The notes below the pieces were generated by a model. The model worked only from the letters and a program-made list of their open reading frames with translations, made no database searches and had not been told where the DNA came from. Shown here piece after piece: positions 35,610-47,243 of a stretch of 64,000 nt of DNA. The DNA lies in NCBI GenBank assembly GCA_963170055.1, contig CAUJGJ010000242.1:5475859-5539858 (forward strand), read 5' to 3'. The DNA comes from Halisarca cf. caerulea (Eukaryota; Porifera; Demospongiae; Chondrillida; Halisarcidae). Position 1 is the first letter of the stretch; each line of letters opens with the position of its first letter. The translations under genes were made by a program, and so were the position numbers.

Positions 35610-35665
35610 TGGCCACCATTTTGTTTTATGTGCAAAGTGCACATAACCTACCTTCGTAGCAAGTT
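35610..35665. repeat. short-palindrome repeat related to 21.8-22.3 kb
   Basis: CCATTTTGTTTTATGTGCAA with palindrome TTATGTGC-loop-GCACATAA, then CCTTCGTAGCAAG. Confidence 0.6.
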
Positions 35666-35799
35666 CACAGCATAACAAGTGATAAATATATATCGGCTGT
35701 CACAATACTTATGAATAGAAGAAAATTCAACATGTCCAAGTCACAGACATTCAAACTCAAACTCTCTGGTGTCCCTTCAGTTTCATGACATCGAAGGAA

Positions 35800-36231
35800 A
35801 AAAAAAGAAAAAGAAAAAAAAATAGGTCCCCTCATCACGGAGAGGGAGTTAGTACTCATTCTCAAGGATGTTGAGAAGACAGCTAAGGAGTGGGAGACCA
35901 GCTGCGAGACCCAAAGCTCCCCCCATACGGTTCTTTGTACAGGGGTATTGCAACTGACCACTGAGGGACGGGATTTTTTTTCAGATAAAATCCGATAAAT
36001 CCAGGTCGGGTCGAGAAACGTACCCTATTACCTCAGCTCCGAAGCACAGTCACCTAACCGCTACACCATCAGGGACCTTCTGGATATGGACTATTAAAAG
36101 TGCCATATATAGCTGTGCTGTTTGCATAGTCCCAATAGAAAAAAAAAGGTAAAATTTGGGTCAGAGTGGGAAACGAACCGCTGCACAGATGCATGCAAGG
36201 CCTGTACCTTCCCAGCTAAGCCATCAGTGGC
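35800..36231 (-). mobile_element. dimeric tRNA-derived SINE-like repeat, copy 2
   Basis: Box B of the first head is clearer here on the - strand (GCGGTTCGTTTCCC). Flanked on the left by GACATCGAAGG, matching the left flank of copy 3, so copies 2 and 3 were multiplied with their surroundings. Confidence 0.65.
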
Positions 36232-36324
36232 CAGCTGAATGTATGATATTGGAAGTGATATTCAAAGTTTAGCAATTTCCACAGTACATATATACATACA
36301 TATACATATACACACATACATACA

Positions 36325-36357
<33 letters not shown>

Positions 36358-36544
36358 GCATACAGTACATACATTGCATTAATTATATATACATACATTG
36401 GCTTAGGAATGATAGCAGGTAAGTCCCTGCTAACATATCATCCTTGCTCAGTCTCCCACAGGATCATGGCCCTTACTACCAACCAAAATCACTACAGAAA
36501 CTACCAAGAGAGATTGTTCTAGCCAGTCTGCCATCTTGTCCTAC

Positions 36545-36812
36545 TTACATTTGTCCTACTAGATTTTGGCGAAGTTTCAGCCACGGTTTTATCCTGACGG
36601 ATAAAACCGTGGCTGAAACTGCCAAAATGCAGTGAATTTTCTTCAAAATTGCAATGCTTCGACAATACAAAGCTGAAGGATAAAACTTGTTCGTAAACCT
36701 GATACCATTGTTGCGGAGATGAACCGTTATATTCGCAAGTAATTCGGGACAAGGGGCGGCAGCCCCATGGGTTTTTTACCCGAATTACTTGTTAGGCGAC
36801 GGTTACACAGAC
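36545..36812. mobile_element. hairpin-bearing MITE insertion
   Basis: Contains a palindrome with arms 36564-36594 and 36599-36627 (TTTCAGCCACGGTTTTATCC and its inverse) and the CAAGTAATTCGGG/CCCGAATTACTTG hairpin at 36736-36791. It replaces about 300 bp of the segmental repeat present at 33.86 kb. Confidence 0.6.
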
Positions 36813-37350
36813 ATTAGTAATTTCCAGAAATTGATAACACAGTTAGTGAAGGTACTGCCGTAGACATAATAAGCATACAAAACCTGTTCACTGACATGTA
36901 ACCACACAGCTCTACACCAGCCGGGTTTTATCTGGGGTCAAATTGTTGGGGTGCATGACCTTCACATTAGTATATACGTACGTATGTAGAGGGTTTCTAT
37001 CAGGATAGTGATCAAAGGGGGACAATAGCATAGCATAGTGATGTAATGGGAGGGGGAGGGGCAGATAAGTATGTATGTGAAATTATAGCAGTCTATGCTA
37101 GGGGAGGTTGGGGGTGTGCTCCTCCAGGGAAAGTTTTAGCTTGTGAATTTGGGACCATAACCAAATGTCCAGTTTATATTTATACAAGAGTCCATGGGCA
37201 GATTTCAAGTGTTCCGAATATAGCAAGTTCACAGCCTACCATGTGCTAAATATGTATATTGGCTGTCACAATACTTATACTTTTACCACATATATCCAAG
37301 TCACAGACATTGAAGCTCTCTGGCCGGTGTCCCTACATTTTCATTACATC
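36813..37350. repeat. segmental repeat block, copy 2 (partial)
   Basis: TTGATAACACAGTTAGTGAA, GGGTTTTATCTGGGG, AGGGTTTCT repeat (36990-37150), then the GTTCACAGCCTA block also at 35665. No gene. Confidence 0.65.
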
Positions 37351-37351
37351 G

Positions 37352-37352
<1 letters not shown>

Positions 37353-37390
<38 letters not shown>

Positions 37391-37801
37391 AGGTCCCCTC
37401 ATCACGGAGAGGGAGTTAGTACTCATTCTCAAGGATGTTGAGAAGACAGCTAAGGAGTGGGAGACCAGCTGCGAGACCCAAAGCTCCCCCCATACGGTTC
37501 TTTGTACAGAGGTATTGCAACTGACCACTGAGGGACGGGATTTTTTTTCAGATAAAATCCGATAAATCCAGGTCGGGTCGAGAAACGTACCCTATTACCT
37601 CAGCTCCAAAACACAGTCACCTAACCGCTACGCCATCAGGGACCTTCTGGATATGGACTATTAAAATTGTCATTTATAGTTGGGCAGTTTGCATAGTCTC
37701 AATAGAAAAAAAAAAGGAAAAATTGGGTCAGAGAGGGAAATGAACCCCTACACTCATGTATGCAAGGCCTGTACCTTCCCAGCTAAACCATCAGTGGCCA
37801 G
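37353..37801 (-). mobile_element. dimeric tRNA-derived SINE-like repeat, copy 3
   Basis: As copies 1 and 2. The terminal homopolymer on the + strand is about 37 A (37353-37389). Confidence 0.65.
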
Positions 37802-38178
37802 CTGAGAGTATGATAATTGAAGGGATATTTAAGGTTTGGCAATTTACATTGTACATACATACATACATACATACACACATACATACATACATACATACAT
37901 ACATACATGCATACATACATACATACACACATACTGTACATACATTGCATTATATGTACATACATTTGCTTAATGATAGCAGGCAAGTCCCTGCTGTACA
38001 CCACTCAACAGATGATCCTTGCTCGGTCTCTCACAGGATCATGGCCCTTACTACCAACCAAAACCACTGCAGAAACTACCAAGAGAGCTTGTTCTAGCCA
38101 GTTTGCCATCTTGTCATACTTATAACACACAGTAATACACTACACATCAAACATTGGCACTTATACTGTACATAAATA

Positions 38179-39059
38179 TACATGCCAGGGTTTTATCTGG
38201 GGGGGGGAACCCTGGGTATGGTTCCCCCCCTAAGCAGAAAGGTTCCCCCCCAAAATAAAAATATGCAGGCTTATTTTTTGTGAAGGAACACTGTCATGAA
38301 TTGATCATAAATCCATTTATAAAGGGTGAAATTTGCCAAAAATGCTTATATTATTACTAGCTTGTATTAATCAATCTTGAAACCATTGGTATGTATGTTT
38401 ATTTAGCAGTTACATAGTCAATGAATACATGTGTCAAAATTTAGGAGTTCTAATGTAAACTGCACGTGGTTTAGCTTTGTTCCAAACAGCATGGCATAAG
38501 CATTCGTGCAAGGATTTATTCATGTATATATAGGTACTTATGCGTTTGCACAAGTTCAGGGTTTCTTTTAGAGGAAAGGGGGCACAGGGGGTATCTTTCC
38601 CTTGAAATTTTATCCTAGCTATAACACACATGCACAGTTGCAACAGACCAATCTGTGGACTGTATTCAGAAACAGCTTGAGTGGTGTAAAACAGCCTCAT
38701 TTATCACCTTCTGAGGCATGAAAACTATAATTTTCCTGGGGGGGGCATACCCCCAGACCCCCCTAATTTAGACCACTATCAGTACACATGCATATCTGCC
38801 TGCCGTTATGTACATCACTATACTTTGCCATTGCCTCATCTTCATCATTATTCTGAAAGAAAACCTGATATGCATGCTGCATGCATGAGTGTGGTTTCAT
38901 GAGTGTGGTTTTTAATATCATTGAATACACAACATCATGCTTGCGCCACGCCACGCCGCGCCGTGCCGCGCCATGCATGTGTGTATATACATACGTTCAT
39001 ATAAACAGATGTGTAGGTTCCCCCCAAAAAATTTGACCCCAGATAAAACCCTGCATACA
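38179..39059. mobile_element. 873-bp non-autonomous DNA transposon
   Basis: Interrupts the segmental block relative to the copy at 33.9 kb. Perfect 17-bp inverted ends: CAGGGTTTTATCTGGGG (38186-38202) and its inverse (39037-39053), element 38183-39055, with 4-bp target duplication TACA (38179-38182 and 39056-39059). No transposase frame. A second element with end CAGGGTTTCTTTTAG (from 38557) is nested inside. Solo ends AGGGTTTTATCTGGGG occur at 34172, 36918 and 39313 (the last two variant). Confidence 0.8.
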
Positions 39060-39596
39060 CACAGGTGCACCATATATAACAGGTACACACAGTACAGGGA
39101 AATTTATATTTATATAGTCAGACCAAGAATGATACAGATATAAATGGCTAGCTTTTATACTTGTACTATAAGAGTTGCCTCCCATTTCAAAGTAATGGAT
39201 ATACAGATATTAGTAATGTCCAGAAATTGATAACACGAATAGTGAATCCACTGCCATAGATGTAATAACCACACAAGCCTGTTCACTGACATGTACCCAC
39301 ACAGCCCTACACCAGCAAGGTTTTATCTGGGGTCAAATTGTTGGATGGGGGAGGGAGCTTTACATCTGTACTGATAAAATTACCTACCCAAAAATGTGTA
39401 CTACACGAGGTGGTCTGAGCATGCATTTGAGTTCTCGTGAGTATTACGAAATTAGCATCCTCAGAAAAAAATACGTGGGACCATCGATCAGTGCTGAAGT
39501 ACGCAGTAGCAAATGCTCAACTTATCAAGAATCTACTTTCATTTCTTGGCTTCGTGAAGTATCTTTTCATGCTGGTAGTTTTAATCTTAAGAAGGT

Positions 39597-39743
39597 ATGG
39601 CTCGTAAACGGAATGAAATTGCCATGGAATGGCTGAAGTCCAAAGACAAGGAAAGAATCAATCGCGTTAATGTGAAGCACATAATAAAAGAGCATCAAAA
39701 CACTTTGAAAGGAGCAGAGGTCATCGTAAAATTGAATTCTTGA
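39597..39743 (+). pseudogene. 48-codon charged open frame inside transposon
   Basis: Starts MARKRNEIAMEWLKSKDK, rich in Lys, Glu and Ile. Lies within the 863-bp element. No paralogue in the window; may be a transposase-gene piece or chance. Confidence 0.3.
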
Positions 39744-39771
39744 CAATATTAACTTGGCTAAAGTGATAGAT

Positions 39772-39945
39772 TTACAGGGCATCAAGTTTACTTTCAATGA
39801 AAGCGGCAATTATTTCAGCAGTGACCTTTGTCGGTCTTCCAGAATGATCTTTGTCCATGATTGGATTGCACATGAAACATCCATTTTCGGACTGTTGCTT
39901 GCGAAAATTTTGTTCTTTATGCCTCCAAAATTGCTACGATTCTAC
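39772..39945 (-). pseudogene. transposase-like fragment
   Basis: About 57 codons ending DKDHSGRPTKVTAEIIAAF and stop shortly after. The GRPxKV-type string is characteristic of the linker after the N-terminal helix-turn-helix in Tc1-like and related transposases. Bounded by stops and too short to be functional. Confidence 0.4.
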
Positions 39946-40233
39946 AACTCTCTTCTTTTAGTCGCTCATACGAGCTATACGTTCCCTTATATAGCTAATA
40001 AACTGATCTGCCATATCACTGTTAACACTATACTAACTTGCGTTAATTAAATTCACAAAAAGTAGGTTTCTTTCACTTGACAGTGAGAACGTCAAAGCTG
40101 CCATTTTACACTGACGGGCGTGCAAATTGGAGTAAATCGATGCGGTTACTCGCGAACCGTCACTTGTATTTGAGGGTACACACAAACTGACTATGCTTAC
40201 CAGGGCAGAGTAATTTTAATCAGTACAGTACAT

Positions 40234-40942
40234 ATGTAGAGGGTTTCATTTAGGATAGTGGTCAAGAGGGGGTAATAGCAAATCATAGTGATGTACTAGG
40301 GGGCAAATATATCTGTGGCATCATAGCAGTCTATACTAGGAGGAGATGGGGTTGAGTGTATGCTCCCCAGGGAACGTTTTAGCTTTTTAGGCCTCGTAAG
40401 GTGGTGACTGTGGCCATTTTAGGCCACTTGGAGCAGTTTCTGAATACAGTACGCAGATCAGTCTGTTGCAATTGTGCATGTGTGTTACAGCTAGGCTAAA
40501 TTTTGGGGGAAAGGCAAAATACCCACTGTGTACCCCCCCCTAAAAGAAACCCTGTATGTACACATGTACTTGTGCCACAAGCATGTATGTGCATTCAGAT
40601 AATCATGATCAATTTAAGACAGTGTCCATTCAAAAAAATGAAGGCTGCATAATTTTATTTTGGGGGGAACCATACCCCCACCCCACCCCACCCCCCACCA
40701 GTTAACTCCCTGTGTGGAGGATAAGGAAATTGTGACTAAGGCGTTTAACATTGCATAAGCGCAACAAGAGAACACACACATTCACGAAAAGTCCCTGCTT
40801 TGTGGAAATTTCCCATTACATGTTAACCTTCTGTCTACCATGGATATTGGATATTAGGGAGTGGATATTAGAAACAACAGCACCACGCTGGTGCCAACAT
40901 TTGCCCTATCGGATTCATGATACTACAGTACCTTAGTACAAT
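40234..40942. other. repeat debris, no gene
   Basis: AGGGTTTC-type repeat copy 4 (40230-40390), then an inverted copy of the element nested at 38557 (40430-40555, end CTAAAAGAAACCCTG). A C-rich run lies near 40680. Confidence 0.55.
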
Positions 40943-41122
40943 GTATACTCTAATGTTTGAGTATAAATGTCCAATACATTCTGAGTCCCCTACCCCTAAG
41001 GCGTAGACTATGTTGATCTAGTAACGGTTAAGCAAACACAGCGTAGATCAGCTGACATGGGATAATACCTCCAGGAGAAGAGCACAGGGAAACTGGAGGA
41101 ATTGCAGTCGATAGTGTGTAGC
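40943..41122. promoter_or_regulatory. conserved array cassette 0
   Basis: Full cassette: TATAAATGTCCAATACATTC, CCCCTACCCCTAAGGCGTAG, GTTGATCTAGTAACGGTTAA, AAACACAGCGTAGATCAGCT. No small gene is found to its left, so this copy appears orphaned. The downstream part (41098-41314) is internally duplicated. Confidence 0.65.
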
Positions 41123-42344
41123 ATATTCAATACAGTGTACAGGACTCAAGGTGTGTGTGTGAGTGTACGTGAGTTTTACATGTGTGGTGTGGTGTTAACT
41201 GGAGAAATTGCAGTCGATACTGTGCCTGGTAGATACCACACACAGTGTACAGGACTCAATGTGTGTGTGTGAGTGTACGTGAATTTTATATGTGTGGTGT
41301 GGTATGCTGTTAACTGCACATACATTCATACACTGCATCCAACTTGACGATGCATGTACAGATATATCTCAATGCATTATTTCTGGCATATTGTAGGGTA
41401 TTAGGGCCTTGTAAGTATGCAAAGGATTAGTGAAGTGATGGAGGGGGAAGGTGGACATACGTGAGGAGTGGCAGCCAGCAGCGGAAAAATCCATTATTAA
41501 ATTCTACACAAATTCATGACCAAGAATAGCAATGCTCTAGAAATATCATGTTTTTCTATTCATTAAACTATAGCCTACCATGCAGGAACATTAGTGAAAT
41601 AATATTCACTCCACACAACATACAAGTTCTGGTTTTCTCGAAGAAATATTGCATCATAACATTCCACACTATGTCACTAAACACCTCAGAGGTCATTCGG
41701 CAACCGCAACTAAGGGAAGTTCCCTCTGAAAGTCCCGACCCATTCAACCATATTTGTACACTAGTCTAGTATCATGCCTCACTCAAACTTATGAATTCAG
41801 GTCCCCTTATACTGCACGGCTCGATACAAAGGCATATACCAAGTACACACTTTGCGAGATGTGGGAGAAAGACCTCTATTATTACCAGAGGTAGGATGAT
41901 AGTGAGAGCACATACTGTAATCAGTTCTTGATGAGCTATTTCAACTACAGCTGTGTCAAAACAGTTAATATTATAAGGCACTCATGTACTTACATCCAGC
42001 ACATGAATACACAATGGAGTAATAGTTGACAGGTTATCTGAAAAGTGTAGCGACATCTATTATCCTTACTCCCCAGACTGGGGTATCACAAGTGAGAGAG
42101 ACTGACGATGCAATGTGATAATGTACGCCATCCTTACATTTTACCAAATACAAATGCTATTCCACCGCTAAGAAACACACCTCATCTTAGATTTAAATAA
42201 TCTGATCCAAATCAAAAGCTGATAAGAGGAATAAAACACAGCAGTACACAGGGACAAATATAATCAATGATGAATTATATACTATGTTCAAAGTGTCACA
42301 TCTTTGTAAGTATCGAGGCTGGAATTCCTCTATTCCTTCATGTC
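41123..42344. other. unit A 3' region
   Basis: Between cassette 0 and the Gly-Leu gene A. The part 41690-42250 is repeated as 43600-44110, 45350-45900 and 52840-53330. On the - strand it keeps a CTGGATGTAAGT donor-like site near 41990, suggesting spliced 3' UTR. The open frame at 41772-41981 (-) is not conserved in unit C, so it is probably not coding. Confidence 0.4.
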
Positions 42345-42452
42345 TCACTGCAGTCCTAAGCCGAGGCCGAGCCCAAGACCCAATGCAAGGATAATGATCA
42401 CAACAATCACAATAATGATCACCACAAGGGCTATACAACCGCCCTCATCCAT
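42345..42452 (-). CDS. small single-pass membrane protein, Gly-Leu family, copy A
   Basis: 35 residues: MDEGGC, a helix of Val/Ile (ALVVIIIVIVVIIILAL), then five Gly-Leu pairs, Gln and stop. Copies B, C, D, E and D' keep a short acidic or Cys-bearing start, the Val/Ile helix and the Gly-Leu end. The translation stop after GLGLQ is conserved in A, B and C, as is the context before the ATG (AGATAT.TGAGTT). The peptide is too short for export by a cleaved signal and would be a tail- or signal-anchored membrane micropeptide. The alternating Gly-Leu part would extend or pack the helix. No known family recognised. Confidence 0.6.
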   Translation of the reverse strand: MDEGGCIALVVIIIVIVVIIILALGLGLGLGLGLQ

Positions 42453-42791
42453 TACTACAACTCAGATATCTCCAAGAAGGAAGGCACTTCAAGAAAGAAC
42501 TACTCCACCACGTTACACGGACCTCAATACCACTGAAGGTGGCTCCTGAGAACTAAAACTATTCCTAGAAGTACTGCACTGAGAGTCCCACATTTGCCAC
42601 GCACGCACATTTCATAGGAAGTAGTATACGTACTTATGGAGAAAAATGGGAGGAATACTTCCGGCCAGGATACCGCTGACTTGTGCATAATCCCAATCAT
42701 AGATAAGGTTGGGCTTTAACGAACAACAACAACTCAATGTCGACACCAACCATTGTCCACTCGGCTGGTAACAAGTGTATACAGTATTACT

Positions 42792-42953
42792 CTAATGTTT
42801 GAGTATAAATGTCCAATACATTCTGAGTCCCCTACCCCTAAGGCGTAGACTGTGTTGATCTAGTAACACTTAAGTAAACACAGCGTAGATCAGCTGACAT
42901 GGGATAATACCTCCAGGAGAAGAGCACAGGGTAACTGGAGGAATTGCAGTCGC
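42792..42953. promoter_or_regulatory. conserved array cassette A
   Basis: About 340 bp upstream of gene A (- strand). Same skeleton as cassette 0, with CACTTAAGTAAACACAG instead of CGGTTAAGCAAACACAG. A CTGTGTT...AACACAG inverted pair surrounds the centre. Confidence 0.65.
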
Positions 42954-44250
42954 ATATTGCATACCTTGTACAGGACACAAGGTGTATGTTTGTGTACACA
43001 CATGTGAGCTTCATATGTGTGGTGTGCTGTGGTGTCAGCTGAAAGATACAAACATTGCATACAGCTTGACAGCTCATGTACAGACATCTCAATGTATGTA
43101 CAATCATGTATAATTTGTAAAAAAATCTGGCATCTTGTAGTGTACTAGGCCCTGTAAGTACGTATGTAAAGGATTTGTGAAGTGATGGAAGCGAAATGCG
43201 GGCGAGCGTGAGGAGTCCAGCCACCAGCCCAAGCATTCGATACTAAATTCTACATTAATTTATGACTAAGAATATCAATGCAGCTATAGAAATGTCGTGT
43301 TTTACCTGTTCATTGACCCAGCCTGCCAGGGACACTACAGCAATAACATTCACTACATACAACGTTCAAGTTATGGTCTACTCGAAGATTTTTTTTCTTT
43401 TTTTTTAGCAGTCACTAATAATTAAATGAAATAGGCACACATGCGCACTGCCTCATACAGATAATAAACTAGTACAAAAAACTCATAGAAATGCAATGTA
43501 GATTAAAGTCTGAAGCATACATCTAAATGGTAAAGTGTCTCGAAGACAGATTGCATCACAACATTCCACATTACATCACAAAACATTCCAGAGGTTATAC
43601 GCCAACCGCAACTAAGGGAAGTTCCCTCTGAAAGTCCCGCTCACTTCAACCATATTTGTACACTATTGACATGACTCACTCCGGAACCTCTGTACTCCAG
43701 GTCTTGGAAGAAAGGTAGTCATATTATGCCAAATACACACTTTTGTGAGATGCGGGAATCAGACCTCTATTATTACCCGAAGTACAATGACAATCAGGGC
43801 ATGCAGTCTGTGTGGTGATAACGAGAGCATGCAGTTTTCTGACGAGCTACTTCCGACTATTACAGCTGCGTCAAAACAGTTCAATAAGGCACTTACATCT
43901 AGCACATGAACACCACATGGAGTAGTAGGTCACAGGTTGTCCAAAAAAGTGTAGCGACATATCTATATTCCCACTACCAAGGCATTAGAAGTGAAAGAGA
44001 AACAGATGGCTCAATCTGCTAATTCCTGTCCTTATATTAAACCAAATATACAAAAAAGAAACTAGAGCTAAGAAATACATCCCATCTTAGTATAATCTTA
44101 AGAATTTGATATAACTCAATATAAAAGCCAATAAAAGGAATAAAATAAACCAGTACATGGGCGATAGAATAATTAATAAATAACTGAATTATACAATCAC
44201 CTAACGTGTCAAATACATGCAAGTTTTACAGCTGGAATTTCTGTCCTCTA
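42954..44250. other. unit B 3' region
   Basis: Repeat of the unit A layout with a T-rich insertion near 43390-43540. No further gene. Confidence 0.45.
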
Positions 44251-44370
44251 TCACTGCAGTCCCAAGCCCAGGCCAAGCCCAAGAGCCAATGCCACGATAA
44301 CAATCAAAGCGATAACAACAACGACTACCACGATGATGACACAGCAGCACTCATCATCACTCAGTGCCAT
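44251..44370 (-). CDS. small single-pass membrane protein, Gly-Leu family, copy B
   Basis: 39 residues: MALSDDECCC, helix VIIVVVVVVIALIVIVALAL, four Gly-Leu pairs, Gln and stop. The three cysteines before the helix resemble the CCC of the IGFG protein at 58857 and may be palmitoylated. Located in the same position in its unit as copy A. Confidence 0.6.
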   Translation of the reverse strand: MALSDDECCCVIIVVVVVVIALIVIVALALGLGLGLGLQ

Positions 44371-44710
44371 TATTAAAACTCAAATATCTCTAAGAAGGAA
44401 TACACTTCAAGAAGGACTATTCCACCAGGTTTCAACAGACCTAAAGACCACTGAAGGTACTCCTGAGAACTATAGCTATAATCCTAGAAGTACCGCACCG
44501 AGAGTCCCACATTTTGCCACGCACGCACATTTCATAGGAAGTAGTATACGTACTTATGGAGAAAAATGGGAGGAATACTTCCGGCCAGGATACCACTGAC
44601 TTTTGCATAATCCCAATCATTAGATAAGGTTGGTGGGCTTTAGCGTACAACAACAACTCGATGCCAATGCCAACCTTTGTTCACTTGGCTGATAGCGAAA
44701 GTATACTCTT

Positions 44711-44880
44711 AGACTAATGTATGTGTATAAATGTCCAATACATTCTGAGTCCCCTACCCCTAAGGCGTAGACTGTGTTGATCTAGTAACGGTTAAGTAAA
44801 CACAGCGTAGATCAGCTGACATGGGATAATACCTCCAGGAGAAGAGCACAGGGAAACTGGAGGAATTGCAGTCGATAGTG
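44711..44880. promoter_or_regulatory. conserved array cassette B
   Basis: About 340 bp upstream of gene B. Near-identical to cassettes 0, A and C. Confidence 0.65.
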
Positions 44881-46029
44881 TGTGGTATATTCAAGACAGT
44901 GTCAGGACTCAAGGCAATTGTGAGTGTATGTACATGTACATGTGAGTTCTTCATGTGTAGTGTGATGTGGTGTTAACTGCATATACGTACAGTACATACT
45001 CTGCGCCCAGCTTGACGATGAATGTGCATATATCTTAATGCATAATATCTGGTATAGTGTACAGTGTTAGGTCCTGTAAGGGTGAGCCAACGGTTTGTGA
45101 AGTGATGAAAGGGGAATGTGGAGGAGCGTGAGGAGTCCAGCCACCAACCCAAACATTCAATATTAAACTGTACATTTATTTATGACTAAAAATATCAATG
45201 CTAAATAAATGTTGTGTTTTATCTGTTCATTGACCCAGCCTGCCAGGGACATTAGGGTGATAGCATTCACTACACGTAACATTCATGCTCCAGTCTGCTC
45301 GAAGGAATATTGCGTCATAACATTCCATATTACGTCACTAACATTCCAGAGGTCATACGCCAACCGCAGCTAAGTACCGAATGCTCCCTCAAAGTCCCAA
45401 CCACTTTAACCACATCTGTACACTATCACTCACTCAGCAGCCTGTGTAAATACCCCATGGCTTGGCACAATGTCAATCATACAACAAGTGCACACTTTGC
45501 AGGATGCAGGAAACACACCTCTATTATTACCAGAAGTATATAGGATGACAATCAGGGTGTGCAGCTTGTATGATGATAACAAAAGCATGTAGCTTTTGAT
45601 GAACTACTTTCAACTACTACAGCTGTGTCAAGACAGTTCAATAAAAAGCACTTATGCATGTACTTAAATCTAGCAAAAAATGAACACCTTATGGAGCAGT
45701 AGTTTACAGGTTGTCCAAAAAGTGTAGCAACATATCTATGTTCCCAATACCAAGATATCAGAAGCAAAAGAAATAGACAGAAGATCCAATCTGCTAATTT
45801 CTGTCATCCTTACATTGTACCAAATATACAAATACACCATTGCTAAGAAATACATCTCATCTTACTATAATCTAAACAATTTGATAAATTTCAATATAAA
45901 AAGTGATAAGAGGAATACAATACAGTAGTATATGGGGGACAGAAGTGATTAACAGTTTATTATACGGTCACCTATCGTGTCACATACATGCAAGTATATA
46001 AAGCTGGAACTTCTCCATTCTGTCCTCTA
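44881..46029. other. unit C 3' region
   Basis: Same layout as unit A. The donor-like site is altered (CTAGATTTAAGT). Confidence 0.4.
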
Positions 46030-46137
46030 TCACTGCAGTCCCAAGCCCAGGCCAAGTCCAAGAGCATAGGCAATGATAAGAAGTACAGCAATCACAACAA
46101 TGATCGCAATAATCGCATTCCAACAGCCCTCGCTCAT
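46030..46137 (-). CDS. small single-pass membrane protein, Gly-Leu family, copy C
   Basis: 35 residues: MSEGCWNAI, helix IAIIVVIAVLLIIAYAL, then Gly-Leu pairs, Gln and stop. Acidic start and one cysteine before the helix, as in A. Confidence 0.6.
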   Translation of the reverse strand: MSEGCWNAIIAIIVVIAVLLIIAYALGLGLGLGLQ

Positions 46138-46478
46138 TTCAACTCAAATATCTCCAAGACTGAGTACACTTCAAAAAATGACTATTCAACCACCTTACAC
46201 AGACCTCAATATCACTGAGGTTGGCTCCAGAAAAGTAAATTTATTCCTAGAAGTACTACACTGAGAGTCTTACATGCAAGCAGATTTCATAGCAGATTTA
46301 CAGAAAGTAGTAGTGTACGTACTTATGAGGGAAAATGGGAGGAATACTTCCGGCCAGGATACCGCTGACATTTGCATAATCCCAATAATAAGATAAAGTT
46401 GGTGGGCGTTAGCATACAACAACAACTCAATACCGACACCAACCTTTGTCCACTCGGCTGGTAACAAATGTATACTCT

Positions 46479-46640
46479 AGTGTACAAGTATAAATGTCCA
46501 ATACATTCTGAGTCCCCTACCCCTAAGGCGTAGACTGTGTTGACCTAGTAACAGTTAAGTAAACACAGCGTAGATCAGCTGACATGGGATAGTACCTCCA
46601 GGAGAAGAGCACAGGGAAACTGGAGGAATTGCAGTCGATA
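46479..46640. promoter_or_regulatory. conserved array cassette C
   Basis: About 340 bp upstream of gene C. Confidence 0.65.
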
Positions 46641-46858
46641 GTGTATTGTCTTCCATACAGTGTACTGAATGAATAGGTTCCTGTAATGAGTATGAAGGTC
46701 TGAGCAGCAGTGTGTATTCATAACAAGAATGTTCTACGCTTAACCTAGTCATGCAGCTTAGTCTCCCTGTCTATCCACAATGATTGCAGGTGTACTATGG
46801 GATGAAACCGTCAAAAAGCTAAATTACCTCTGCATCACTGCATACGAGCGCAGACACA

Positions 46859-47008
46859 CTATGCACATGCCAATGCTCCCCTCTCTTTCAAAAGTTCTTG
46901 CTCATTTAGCAGTCCCCAATACATGACATTGTGTGAGTATATAGCAACAATTGCAACGTTGCTGTACATATGTAACAAGAAGAGTATCACACAATCCTGA
47001 TGCTGCAT
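46859..47008 (-). CDS. possible 49-residue hydrophobic micropeptide
   Basis: Starts MQHQDCVILFLLHMYS, a 20-residue hydrophobic stretch preceded by a cysteine, then a charged tail ending LLKERGALACA. The copy at 56779-56922 is collinear, and the one length difference (6 bp, two residues) keeps the frame. In module E the equivalent (49637-49852) is frame-shifted. Coding status uncertain. Confidence 0.3.
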   Translation of the reverse strand: MQHQDCVILFLLHMYSNVAIVAIYSHNVMYWGLLNEQELLKERGALACA

Positions 47009-47243
47009 CAAACGCAAATCATCAGTCAAAAATATGACTTCCCGATCACTTAGCACAAACTTGCCGCACACATTAGATCAAATTAATTAACTCAGTATAA
47101 GAGCTAGCAGAGAACAAAACAATTAATATTACTTAAGGAACAATAAGTACAAGAGTTAACTGATGGTGCTAGGAAATGTGCTTCATGGCTGTGTACTACT
47201 ATGGCTACCATTGTTTCCATCACAGCTATGTATTGCTCTGCTA

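Larger units (their letters stand above)
39361..40233. mobile_element. 863-bp DNA-transposon remnant with 18-bp inverted ends
   Basis: Left end CTGTACTGATAAAATTAC (39366-39383), right end its inverse with one extra base (40210-40228), flanked by a perfect 5-bp duplication TACAT (39361-39365 and 40229-40233). The empty-site counterpart is at about 36960-36985. Inside are two short open frames on opposite strands. Confidence 0.75.

Noticed and set aside
36216..36398. Tyr-Val-Cys-Met frames at ACAT repeats (also 33463, 37783)
   Set aside because: Translations of (ACAT)n simple repeats.
41772..41981. Hydrophobic frame in unit A, similar one at 52859-53095
   Set aside because: Open in A and F but broken by a 4-bp insertion in unit C and diverged in B; a donor-like GTAAGT nearby suggests untranslated or intronic sequence.
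42838..43236. Frames ending in ...RSTQSTP across cassettes (also 44760, 46555, 50581)
   Set aside because: Frames differ between copies and cassette 0 has a stop in the shared frame; conservation is at DNA level.
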